From Aselliscus stoliczkanus (lineage: Eukaryota > Chordata > Mammalia > Chiroptera > Hipposideridae), in contig CM066727.1 in NCBI GenBank assembly GCA_033961575.1, positions 154,365,434-154,429,433 on the forward strand: a stretch of DNA of 64,000 nt, given 5' to 3'. The translations under genes were made by a program, and so were the position numbers. A model generated the notes under the pieces. The model was not told the origin of the DNA. It saw only the letters and a program-made list of their open reading frames with translations, and did no database searches. Positions 10,475 through 23,329 of the stretch are shown here, one piece after another. Within the stretch, counting starts at the first letter, position 1. Every line of letters begins with the position of its first letter.

Positions 10475-13400
10475 GTGTTTCCTTTTTTCCATTATAAAAC
10501 TGAAGACTTTATAAAACTCATTCTGTTGTCTGCTTTTTCTGCTGATTCTTGCTCCTGACAGGCAATGTATTATCATAAGACGTTGGACTCTGAAACCTGG
10601 ACCTGTGAGCTTAAATCCTACCTCTACCATTTACTAAATGGTATTACCTTGAGCAAATAGCTTAACCTCTCCAGGCCTCAGTTCCCTCATCTCAAAAAAA
10701 GAAAAAAGGCAATGATAATAATATTTATACCTCAAAAATGTCTGTGAAAATTACATTAGGGCTTTGGCATAAAACATAATGGAGGCCCAATTCCTTGGGT
10801 AGTCTATGTTTCCACTTGTATTTGTTAGAACTCAGTGTACAGGACTTCATTAAAGCCTGTGTTGAGGTTGCTTCCTTCCAAGCAACGGAAGGCACTATGG
10901 ATCTGGGTCCATTTTTAAATTACAATCTCAGCTCTCAGTGTAGCACTTCTTGGGTCTTGACCTCAGGAAGAATAATCTGTGATCCAGTTTCCCAGCCTGC
11001 ACAGGCCCCAGGCTCTGTCCCTAGTCCCTTCTGTATAATAAAATTATACCCACCAGAAAGATCTGAGTATCTTGATTATACAGGGGCTACTTCCATGCTT
11101 ATTACCCTTATGGTCTTGTGCTTCTGGTTCATTCCTAATCTCAACAGAATTCTCTGACTTTCCTGCAGGCTCATCCAATCACTTAAAAGTATGGTATTTA
11201 TATTTCATCAAGCTTTAAAAAATATTATGGAGCCGAGGTCATGTTGTCAGAAACAGAAGTCTCATTCTGGTAATTTTTAATGAGTCTTTTGGATTTCTTA
11301 CATATACAATAATATCATAAGCAAACATACAATTCTTCTTTTCTAATATTTGCATAATCTACTTCATTTCCTCATCTTACTGCATTGGTTGGAACCTCTA
11401 AAATAAGACAGTCCCTGCCTTGTTACAAAGTTCATTTATAGTGATGTTTGCTTTTAGTTTTTAGTAAAGCAACAGTTTATCCTGAAGTAATTAAATCTGA
11501 TCCTTTTACGGTGATTTTTACTGCTCTAGAAAATCATCCTTTTACTCTGATTTTCGAACTTATTGGTGAGGAATTGAAAACAGAATCCTATTGTTATTTT
11601 AAAAATTTACCCTCTTTTGTTCCTAATATGGTTTATTGGTATCTTTTTTCTTTTTCCCTTGGACACATTGCAGAATACCCATTATATGCTTTTTCTCAAA
11701 GAATCAGTGGTTTTTTTCATGCCTGATGTACATACATATAGTACATACAGCAATGTTTAAAATATATTTAAAATGAAAGTGAATGTTTTTGGGGGTTAAA
11801 ACCACTGTTCTATTTTCATGATCAATATTGATTTTTTTTCTCTCCCCATATTGATTTTTAAGAGCATTTCTATGTCAGTAAGTAAAGTAGGTATTACACA
11901 GAAGTGCACTAATTCTTTCCTCTTGTTGCTGTGGTTAATATCAAACACAAACTATTATTTTCATTTAACTTTGTCAGCCCAAAAAGAACAAAATACATTG
12001 CTTGAAAAGCTTTGCTTAATTGTGCTATTCAAAGAACACAATAACCATGGAAAACTCGAGGTCACATATTAAACAGATGGAGCAACGGGACTCACTGGTC
12101 CATAGACGTAATCCAACACTCAGTAAAATTAGGCTGATATAACAAATCTCGCTCCTTATTTCTAATATACAAGTCCAGTTAACATCTGGTTGTTTTGAGA
12201 TTTGCAAAAACATTACCCATTCTGCCAGTATAATTTTACTACCTACCTGTTTTTCATCAACCTTATTTCTCTTTTCAATTGGGGGTCATCTGTCTTAGTT
12301 GTCTGAGATGTAAGAGTCACAGGCGAGGTCATCACCACAGTTTGTGGCAGCGAAGTAGCAGAAGGTGTGGTACGGATTTGATATGTCTGCATATCTCCTG
12401 ATGCAGCTGTGTGGTTAAAAAGAATGAGTTAATTTGTAAGTGTCTTTGAAAATACTTTGGGATGCTTTCCATAGAGGCTTAAGCATACTTACTTTGGACA
12501 ACCACCTGGTTGCTGGGCACAAGTATTTGCTGTCCATCAGAAGTCTGCGCATACTGGAGAATTGTTGTACCTTGTTGACTACTGCCTGAATTTGTCATAG
12601 TTAATGTCTGAAGTCCCTGTACTCCGTCTGTGCCTGGACTGGCCAGCTGTAAGGCTCCATTTGGGGCAATGGCAACTTTAACCAAAGAGAGAACATAGCT
12701 ATTGTAAGGCTATACAATACACTAATTGCAAAGGATTGGTGATAAAAACACTCTATTAAAGTAGGCATGAAAGCAGTTCCGCTTAATAACTGTTGACTGG
12801 GTGAATTATCTGTAAAATAAATAAAATGACATTTCTTTATAAGTAGAAGGAAACATTAACATAGTTTGTAATTTTTATTTAAAAGAAACATTAAAAATAT
12901 TTTTGGGTCTTTTGAGCTTCCTTTGCTCTCGGCCTGCTCCAAATTCTTTGATGTACTTTCTTTTCTAATAATGGCCCTTGAGCCATTCTCTAATGCTTGG
13001 GCCCGCTTCTGCTTCTTTGAAATGTATTTTTACTTCTAATAAACTCATTTTCTGCAACTTTACCTCTTTGGTCCATGTCTCCATTCTTTGGTTCCACAAG
13101 ACCACGATCCCAGCACAAGAAATATCCTACATCATTTATTGGGGGCTCATTCAGGATGAAAGAGAGGTAAATATGCGTTTTGAGAGCTGTTACTTTCTAC
13201 CCTAATAAATTATTCTCTGCTGTAAACTTAAAAAAAAAAAATAAATCATCCTTGAATAGATGTGTGTCCATAGCAAAAATTTCAAATAGGTTACATAATG
13301 AAAAACTGAGTCTTCATACTGTTTCTCAGCTCCTCTCTCTAATGGTAACTAATGTTAGACATATTAAATATTATTAAGTGCTATTTTTTAAAATTATTTT

Positions 13401-14414
13401 TGTTTTTCAATTACAACTGACATTCAGTATTATTTTATATTAGTTTAAAATGAACAGCATAGTGGTTAGACATTTATATATCTTACGAAGTGATCCCTGA
13501 TTGGTCTAGTACCCACCTGGCACTATACCTAGTTATTACCATATTAGTGACTATAGCCCTATAACAAATTTTTTTTTTTTTTTTTTTGAGGGCAGTGTCA
13601 CTGGCCTTCATATGTGGGATCTGAACTGGGACCACTGGGGTCCCAAGCCAGCTCTTAACCACTGCGCCACTCGGCCGGCCCCCCATGCAATTTTTAATTG
13701 CTAATTTGTACTTCTTAATCCCTTCACCTTTTCCACACAGCATTCCAATCCCTTTCCCATCTGGCAAGCATCAATTTGTTCTCTGTATCTATGAGTATGT
13801 GTCTGTTTTGTTTTTTAGATTACACACAGAAGTGAAATCATATGCTATTTGTCTTTTTCTGACTTATAAAACTTAGCATAAAACCCCTAGGTCCATCCAT
13901 GTTGTCATAAATACCAAGATTTCATTCTTTTTTATGGCTGAGTAATATTCCATTGTATATCTATACCATCTCTTCTTTATCAAATCGTCTACTGATTCGG
14001 CTCCTTCCTTATCTTGGCTATTGTAAATAGCACTGCAGTAACATAGGGGTACATGTACCATTTTGAATTAGTATTTTGAAATTCTCTGATAAATACCAAG
14101 AAGTGAAATTGCTGGGTCATAAGATTTTGAGGAACCTCCAAACTGTTTTCCATGTTGGCTGCACCAATCTGAAATCCCACCAACATGCACAAGGGTTCCC
14201 TTTTCTTTACTTTCTCGTCAACACTTGTCTTTTATTGATTGATAGCCATTCTGACAGCTGTGAGGTGATCTCTCACTGAGGTTTAAATTTGCATTTCTCT
14301 AATGATTAGTGACATTGAGCATCTCTTCATGTCTATTGGCCATCCATCCGTACGTCCTCTCTGGAGAAATGTGTGCTCAGATCCTCTGCCCATTTTTAAT
14401 TGGATTGGTGGTGG

Positions 14415-14462
<48 letters not shown>

Positions 14463-17400
14463 GAATTATATAAATTCCTTATAAATTTTGGATAGTAACC
14501 CTATTGAATTTTGTATTATTGGTGAATCTACTACCATTCAGTAGGTTGTCTTTTCATTTTGTTGGTTTCCTTTGCTGTGCAAAACCTTTTTAGTTTGATG
14601 TAGTACCATTTGTTTATTTCTTCTTTTGTTGCCCTTGTCAGAGGAGACATATCTAAAAAGATATTGCTAAGAGTGATGTCACAGAGTTGATTGCCTGTGT
14701 TTTCTTCTAGGAGTTTTATGGTTTCGGTTCTTACATTTAAGTCTTTAATCCATTTTGAGTTTATTCTTCTATATGGTGTAAGAAAGTGGTCTTGGGCAGG
14801 CCAAGTGGCTCAGTTGGTTAAGAGCTCGCTCAAGAGTGCGAGCTGAGCTCTGAGCAACAGCTGTTTGAGGCCAGCCCGAGCTGAGTTGCCGTTGAGCTGC
14901 CAACAGGTGGAAGGATGGCTCAGCTAAACAAAACAAAACAAAACAAAAAACACAGAAAGTGGTCTAGTTTCAGTTTTTTGCATGTATCTGTCCAGTTTTC
15001 CAGCACCATTTATTGAAGAGACTGTCTTTATCCCACTGTATATTCTTGCCTCCTTTGTCATAGATTAAATGATCATATAGGTGTGCGTTTATTTCTGGGC
15101 TCTCTATTCTGTTCCATTGATCTGTGTCTGTTATTATGCCAGTACCATGTTGTTTTTGATTACTATACCTTTGTAGTATAGTTTGATATCAGGTATTGTG
15201 TGACACCTCTAACTTGGTTCTTCTTTCTCAAGATTGGTGTGGTTATTCGGGGTCTTTTGTAGTTTCATATAAATTTTAGGATTATTTCTTCTAGTTCTGT
15301 GTAAAATGCCATTGGTATTTTGATAGGGATTGCATTGACTATAGATTGCTTTGGGTAGTGTGGACATTTTAACAATGTTAATTCTTCCTGTCCATGAGCA
15401 CGGTATATGCTTCCATTTATTTGTATTTTCTTCAGTGCCTTATAGTTTTCCGAGTATAGGTCTTGTACTTCCTTGGTTAAATTTATTCCTAGGTACTTGA
15501 TTTTTTTGATGCAACTGTAAATGGGATTTTCTTTTCTTTTTTTTAATTGGGGAATTGGGGGAGGGGAACAGTGTTGGGGAATTGTGGACCAGCCACGTTA
15601 TTATTCTTCAATCTTTAGTTGTGGAGAGCGCCAGTCGCCATCTGGCTGCCCATTGGCAGCTCATGGCCTTTAAGCTCAAGGTGCTGTGTTACCGTCTTAG
15701 TTGCAGGTGGGCGTAACTAGCAGCCTTGTTGTTAAGAGCGCACGCTCTGTCTTCTGAGCCATCTGGGCGGCGGCTCAGCTCAAGGTGCTGAGTCTTAGTT
15801 GCGGGCAGGTGTAGCCCACCATCGAACAGGCAGTCTTGTTGTTAGGAGCACATGCTCTCACCAGTTAAGCCATCCTGCCACCTGTAGGCAGCTCAGCTCA
15901 GGTGCAGCATCACTGGCCCATGTGGGAATTGAACCAGCGACCCTGTTGTTCAGAGTTCACGCTCTTAAGCTAACTCTTAACCAACTGAACCACTCGGCCA
16001 GTGCTAGGATTGTTTTCTTAATGTCTCATTCTGACAGTTGATTATTGGTGTATAAAAATACAACCAATTTCTGAATATTAATTTTATATCCTGCTACTTT
16101 ACTGAATTCATTTATTCTAATAGTTTTATGGTGGAATCTTTAGGATTCTCTATATAGTATCATAGCATCTGCAATTAATGACAGTTTTATTTCTTCCTTT
16201 CCACATTGGATGCCTTTTATTTTTCTTGTCTGATTGTTGTGGCTAGGACTCCCAATACTATATTGAATAAAAATGATGAGAGAGTGGATATCCTTGTCTT
16301 CTTATCTTAAAGAAAACACTTTCAGCTTTTCAGCACTGAGTATGACGTTAGCTGTGGGTTGTCATATATGGCCTTTATTATGCCTAGATACATTCCCTCT
16401 TTTCTCACTTTGCTGAGTTTTAATCCAATAGATGTTGGATTTTGTCAAATGCTTTTTCTGCATCTATTGATATGATCATTTTTACCTTTCATTTTGTTTA
16501 TGTGGTGTGTCATATTAATTCATTTGTGAATGTTGAACCAACCTGCATCCCAAGAATAAATCCCACTTGATCTTGGTGTGTGTTTTTTTTTTTTGAGGGC
16601 AGTGTCACTGGTCCTCATATGTGGGACCCGAACCGGGGCTGCTGGCTTCCGAAGCCAGCGCTTAACCACCATGCCACTCGGCCAGCCCTGGTGTGTGATA
16701 TTTTTAATGTAGTGCTAAATTCGGTTTCCTGATATTTTGTTGAGGTTTTGCATCTATATCCATCAGCAATTTTGGCCTATAATTTTTTTGTAAAATTTTT
16801 TTTTGTCTGGTTTTGGAATCAGGGTAATTAATAGTGGCCTCATAGAAAGAGCTTGGGAGCCTTCTCTCCTCTTGAATTGTTTGAATGGCTTGAGAAGGGT
16901 GGGTGTTAATTCTTCTTTGAATGGTAAAATTCACCTGTGAAGCTGTTTGGTCCAGGACTTTTGTTTGTTGTGAGTTTTTGATTACAGATTCGATTTTGTT
17001 TGTAGTAATCAGTCTACAGTTTCTTCTTGATTCAGTCTTAGAAGATTATATGTTTCTAGAAATTTATTCATTTCTTCTTGATTGTCCAATTTGTTGGCAT
17101 ATAATTGTTCGTAGCATTTTCTTATAATCCTTTGTATTTCTGTGGTGTCAGCTGTCATTTCTCCTCTTTCATTTCTGATTTTATTTGGGTCCTTCTCTTT
17201 TTTTCTTGATGAGTCTGGTTAAAGGTTTCAATTTTGTTTAGCTTTTCAAAGAACCAGCTCTTGGCTTCATTGATCTTTTCTACTATTTTTTAAGACAATT
17301 TTACTTCTGCTCTGATCTTTATTATTTCCTTATTTTTACTCACTTTGGCCTTTGTTTGCTGTTCTTTTTCTAGTTCCTTTAAGTGTATGGTTAAATTGTT

Positions 17401-20400
17401 TGAGATGTTTCTTGTTTCTTGAGGTAGGCCTCTATTGCTATGAATTTCCCTTTTAGGATTGCTTTTGCTATATCCCAAAGATTTTGGGTCATTGTGCTTT
17501 CATTTTCATTTGTCTCAAGGTATCTTTTGATTTCTTCCTCAGTTACATATAAATGCTATAAAAATATAAAATAAAAAAAAACTAAAGGGAATAGCAGTAT
17601 TTTAAAAAGAGTGGTCTTGGGCCAGCTGAGTGGCATGGTAGTTAAGCACTGGCTTGGGAAGCCAGTGGCCCCGGTTCGGGTCCCACATATGAGGGCCAGT
17701 GACACTGCCCTCAAAAATAAATAAATAAACAAATAAATAAAAAGAGTGGTCTCTTTGAGGAGGTGATACAAGCAGAGCGGGAGTGAGAATGCAATCTATG
17801 TAAGGATCTGGGAGAAGAACATGCCAGGCAGTGGGAATGACAACTCCAATGATCCCAAGGCAGAAACAAGTTTCTTGTGCTGAAGAACAGCAAGAAAGTC
17901 TGTGTGGCCAGAATGCCATTATGTAGCAGGAGATGAGATCAGAGTGACAGGCAAGGTCTGAATGTAATGCCTTGTAGGACTTATTCTAAGTGTGATGGAA
18001 TGTCACTGGAGGATTCTGAGTAAGAGTGGTGTGATCTAATTAACATTTTAAATAAATCACTTTGGTTGCAGTATGGAAAACTATTAGAGCAAGAATGGAA
18101 GCAAGAGGGCCGGCCAAGTGGCATGTTGGTTAAGAGCTGGCTTGGGACGCCAGCGGCCCTGGTTTGGATCCCACATGAGGGCCAGTGACACTGCCCTCTA
18201 CAGTTAAGATGGTGAACAACAGCTCCACCTGGAGCTGGGCTGCTGTGAGTCCCCGGGACGGCATAGCTGCAGCCTCTGTTGCAGTGGGCTGCCAGAGGCT
18301 ACAGTGAGTGGCCGACAGCCAGCGTGAGCGGCTGGCAGCCGGTGTGAGCTGCCAAGAGCCACTGTGAGCGGCCATCCAGAGGCCGGCGACTGATCTGCCT
18401 CAGCCGAGAAGAGCGCAATGACAATACCAACATGGGCCAGTGAAGTGACATCCTCCACAACTAGATTGAAGAACAAAAGGACAACAACTTGTCTGTTCCC
18501 CTTCCCCAAATCCCCAACGCTGTCCTCCTCCCCCAATTCCCCAATAAAATCTTAAAAAAGAATGGAAGCAAGATAACCAACTGGATACCTACTGGAGTAA
18601 TTTAGATGAGTGTAAACCAAGGAGGTAGTGATTGGAGATGGTGAGAGATGGTCAGATGGAACATATTTTGTGGCAAGAGCCAATGAGTCTTGAAGAACAG
18701 GTTGGGAGTGGAGGGAGAAGTTATTTACAAATAGATAGAAGAAGTGAATTTTTTGGGGTGATGGACTTATATCTTGATTGTGGTGGTGGTTAGACAACTC
18801 CATGCACCTGTCAAAACTGACAATTACACTCCAAAGTAAGTGTGTCCATTTACACACAGCGTGACTTTAGGGACATTATCTAACTCTAAGCCTCAGTTCC
18901 CTCATAAATTGATAACTGCATATCTCACAGGGTTATTGTAAGGAGTAAATCAGATAATGATGAAAAAGTACTTTGCTTTATGGTTGAAAATATTATCCTT
19001 TTATAATCATCGCTATTCAAATATGATAGTCTTTACATGGGAAAATTAGTTTTTGTATGTCTATCAGGTATAAATTTATTCCTATACATACTGTACTGTC
19101 CGGTGCTAGTCTGATAGATGGAAGTTGGAACAGACATAGAAGTGACAGCAGAAACTCCAGGGTTTTCTCCGTCTCCTTTTCTGCCCCGTGTATCTTCAGA
19201 AGATAGGTCTTTCAAAATTTTTCTGTGAAAATAGAACTCCATTAATGCTGGTAATGAGGATGGATTTACAAAAAGAAACTGCTAAATAAACCTTTTGAAA
19301 TCTGGTTAAAAATACAATAATCTACTAGACCCTAAAACGTGTCAAGGAATGCTTTTGTCTAGCAAATACTATTGTTATGATGTACTGCAGGTTAGTTATA
19401 TTCTCCTTTATGGCTATCTGAAAAGAAACATTGAACAAATACTCTCATACAGTGCCTTTCAATGTGCAAGGCCTTTGTAGAGGTATAAAATGTCACTTTC
19501 CCCTACAGGAGAGATGGCCCCACTGTGAGGTATTTCATTAATTAACAAGGTACTATTTATTTTCTAAATAGTATCAGTGACCTTCTTTTAAAAAGATCAG
19601 ATTTATTTTTTCAGCCTTCAACTCTATAGTGGAAGAGAAGCCCATAGTTTTTAGAAAGAAATAAGATTAAAAGTAGTATAAAAATGCAGAGAACCAGTGA
19701 TAGATAAAACTGCTTATTTTAACAAGAAGAGGGGAATAAGATCTCACAGGTACCCTCAGACTTGATCAAATGGGACTTAAAACAGGAGTAAGGGAATGGG
19801 AAAAGCTTCCCTGCTGAAAAGGTCTTCCAAAACACAAATAATGCTTATTTGTCTCTAGGAAAAAAAAGAAAAGGAAAAAAAAAAGTTTACTCAGGAATTC
19901 CATGTTCACTGTAGAAAATGAGAAAACCGAAATGTAGTTGTGTGAACACAATAACAACAAAAACTCACAAAGGAAAACCCCTCACACTACAAGACACCTT
20001 TCGTGTTATCTATGCCAACCTCCGCCCATGCAGGAATTCTCTCTCCAATTCCTACCGGCCTCTAACTGTCAGGAATGAGGTACCACGACTCCCCAAAAGC
20101 AAACCATTCAATTACTGAAGTTAGAGCCCTTCCTATTTAGACCCAAAGCTGGTTCCACCCAGTGAAGCTAGAGAAATTTAAGCTTAGCCCTGGTTCTATA
20201 GTCATGCCCTATTTTGCAATATTTGACAACTACAGATCTTTATTTGAAGCCACATAATTTGTTCCTTCAGCTATTCTCTAAGATCCTTCTTTAGCTCTGT
20301 CTCCTAACTCTGGACAGTCCTCCCACCAAGAGCTAATACAATCGTAGGCTGTATTGTAACAGAAGTTCCATATAGAAAACAAGGTAGGCAGAGTCCTGAG

Positions 20401-23289
20401 GCCTCTGTGCTAGGCATCTGCAGAATAGGCGCAGTAGTTCCCAATCCTGCTTATGTATCAGTATCGCCTGGAGAGTTTCCTGAGTCCAGACTCCTGTCTG
20501 GTACCTGGAATGACTGAATGAGCAGGGGGGCAGTTCCAGAGTCCATTTAACAAGCTGCCTGCACGGTTTTAAGCAGCCAGCCTAGCATGAAACTGTGGAA
20601 TACTATGCCCATTTCTTTTTCATTTTAAGTTATGAAACATTGTGAGCATAAAGAAACGTACAGAAAATAAAACACCTATGTATCACATACCATATACACG
20701 CTAATATTTTGCCATATTTGCTTCAGATTTTTTTTTTTTTTTTTGAGGGCAGTGTCACTGGCCCTCATATGTGGGACCCGAACTGGGGCTGCTGGCTTCC
20801 CAAGCCAGCACTTAACCACCGCGCCACTCAGCCAGCCCTCAGGTATCTTATTTTTAAAAGGACTTAAGTTATAGATACCTCAAATGATACCACCAATTCC
20901 GCCCCCCCCAAAGAATACCATTATCTAAATTACTGTGTACCATTTCCACATGACTTTTTTTTTTTGAGGGCAGTGTCATTGGCCCTCATAATCCACATGA
21001 CTTTTTTTTAACTACATAGCATTTAGAGAGAATATCTGCCACTGTTTTGTATTCTTCTTCATCTTCCTGATTCAACCTTGGAGAGCCTTGGGGAATAGTC
21101 TTTTGGATGACTTCTCTATTTATACTCTTCCTGGTGATCTCATCTGTCCCATGGGCTTGAAGACCTTGTGTATACTGATGACATTTCAAATGATATTTCC
21201 CCAACGTCACTCCTGAACTCCATACTTCTATTCAATAGGCACCTCAAACTTAACACCTCTAAAACCTAATGTCAGATATCCTTCCACCCCTGGCAGTCTT
21301 CCCCACTTTAGTAAATATCAGCTCTGTTCTCCTCCAAATTTTGGAGACATCCTCTCTGTCACAACCCATATCCAATTCATAAGCAACTTCCATTGTCTCT
21401 ATATTAAAAATATATCCAGAATCGTACCCTCATCACCTCCACTGCTGCAGCAGTCCTTGCCGCCACCGCCTCCTGCTGGAACCACAACGGCCTCTCCAGG
21501 TCCCCTTTTAGTATACCCTTCCCTTGCGACAGTCCATTCTCCACACAGCAACCAGTCTCATCTTTTTCAAAATGTCTGTCAGATCAAGTCACTCATCTGC
21601 AGTGGCTCCCTATCTCAGAGTATTTGCCCAGATCTTGCTGTTTCTTCACTCCTAACCTGCCAAGTTTCTTTCTGTCTTAAGAACATTCTTAGCAGTTATT
21701 TATTTATTTTCTTAAAGATTTTATTGGGGAATTAGGGGAGGAGAACAGACAAGTTGCTGTCCTTTTGTTCTTCAGTCTAGTTGTGGAGGACATTGCTTCA
21801 CTGGCCCATGTTGGTATTGTCACTGCGCTCTTCCTGGATGAGGCAGATCCGTCGCTGGCCTCTGGATGGTCACTCACTGCGGCTACTGGCAGTTCACACT
21901 GGCTGCCGGCCACTCACTGTAGCCTATGGCAGCCCACTGCAGCAGGGGCTTCAGACTACACCGTCACAGGGGCTTCAGCCTACACCGTCGCCGGGGCTCA
22001 CACAGCCCAGCTCCAGGTGGAGCTGTTGTTAGCTGTAGAGGGCAGTGTCACTGGCCCTCATATGTGGGATCTGAACCGGGGACGCTGGCATCCATCCCCA
22101 AACCAGCTCTTAACCAATGTGCTACTCGGCCGGCCCTCTTAGCAGTTATTTTAGAGCAGATCCGCTGTCAATGATTTCTCTTAGTTTTCCTTCATCTGAG
22201 AATATTTACTTCACCTCAATTTCTGAGGAATATTTTCATTAGATACAGAATTCTGGATTGACAATTCTTTTCTTTCAGCACTTCAAAATGCTATTTCATT
22301 TCCTTCCAGCCTCCATAGTTTTTGATGAGAAGTCTGCAGTCATTCATTTAGTTCCCTTTATAAGTAACGACATTTTTCTCTAACTGTTCACAAGATTTTT
22401 CTCCGTCTTTAGTTTTCAGCAGTTTGATTATGATATATCTGGGTGGGGATTTCTTTGTGTTTATCCTGTTTGGGGTAGGTTTCATATTTGGGGATATTTC
22501 AGCTATTATTTCTTCAAATATTTTTTTATGCAACATACTTTTTACTCTCCGGTGATTCAAATGTTAGATCTTTTGGTATTGTATCACAAGTCCCTGGGGA
22601 TTTGTTAATTTTTCAATCTCTGTTGTTCAGATCCGTTGAACTATCTTTGAAGTTGACTAACTACTTATCTCTATTCTCCTATTGAACCCATCCAATTAGA
22701 TTTTATTTCTGTTACTGTATTTATCAGTTCTAAAATTTCTATATGGTTCTCTTTTTCTATTTTTTGCTGAGAGTTCCTATCTTCTCATTTATTTCATGAG
22801 AATTCACCCTTATTTGTTAGAACACTTTAATAATAGCTCCTTTAAAGTCTGTCACATAATTTCAACATCTGTGTCACCCAGGAGATGGCATTTGCTGGTA
22901 GTATTGTCCCATGCAAGTTAGAGTCCTACAGGTTCTTCGTATGCCAAGTAATTTTGGACATTTTCAATATTATGAATATCAGACTCTGGGTTCTTAATTT
23001 AAGTCCTATGGAGAATCTTTTACAGTCTTGTTTTAGCAGGCTATCAGTCTGATGTCCAGGTTGCACATTCTGACCAGCCTTCTGTGGGTTGTGGTTCCAA
23101 GTCAATTCAGTTTTCAAAGCCTTTGAAGTGCAATTCAGATCTGGTCCATGTGTGCGCCGTGTCTGGGACTTAGGCCAGGGTTTGTCCTATACATAGTTCA
23201 GCTCTCAAAGTCAAGGTATGCTAAGGAAACCCATTTTTATTCCTTATTTGCTAAAAATTTATGAGTAGGTGAATTTTATCAAATACTTT

Positions 23290-23329
<40 letters not shown>

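Larger units (their letters stand above)
13380..17550 (-). mobile_element. L1 of about 4 kb, antisense, 3' end to ORF2 endonuclease end
   Basis: The plus strand reads the reverse complement of L1 from the 3' end near 13.4 kb through the RT region to an ORF2 stretch at 17290-17478 (minus strand [20 protein letters not shown]). Four SINEs interrupt it. Stops and frameshifts break ORF2, and it is 5' truncated. It is closely similar to the sense L1 at 25.6-27.8 kb. Confidence 0.85.

Noticed and set aside
21765..22142. Proline/serine/tryptophan-rich frames of 60-160 codons at many sites (for example 47408-47884, 43756-44097, 58494-58883)
   Set aside because: All lie in the GC-rich bodies of long SINEs, recur with near-identical text at every copy and are on the antisense strand. 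They are not genes.
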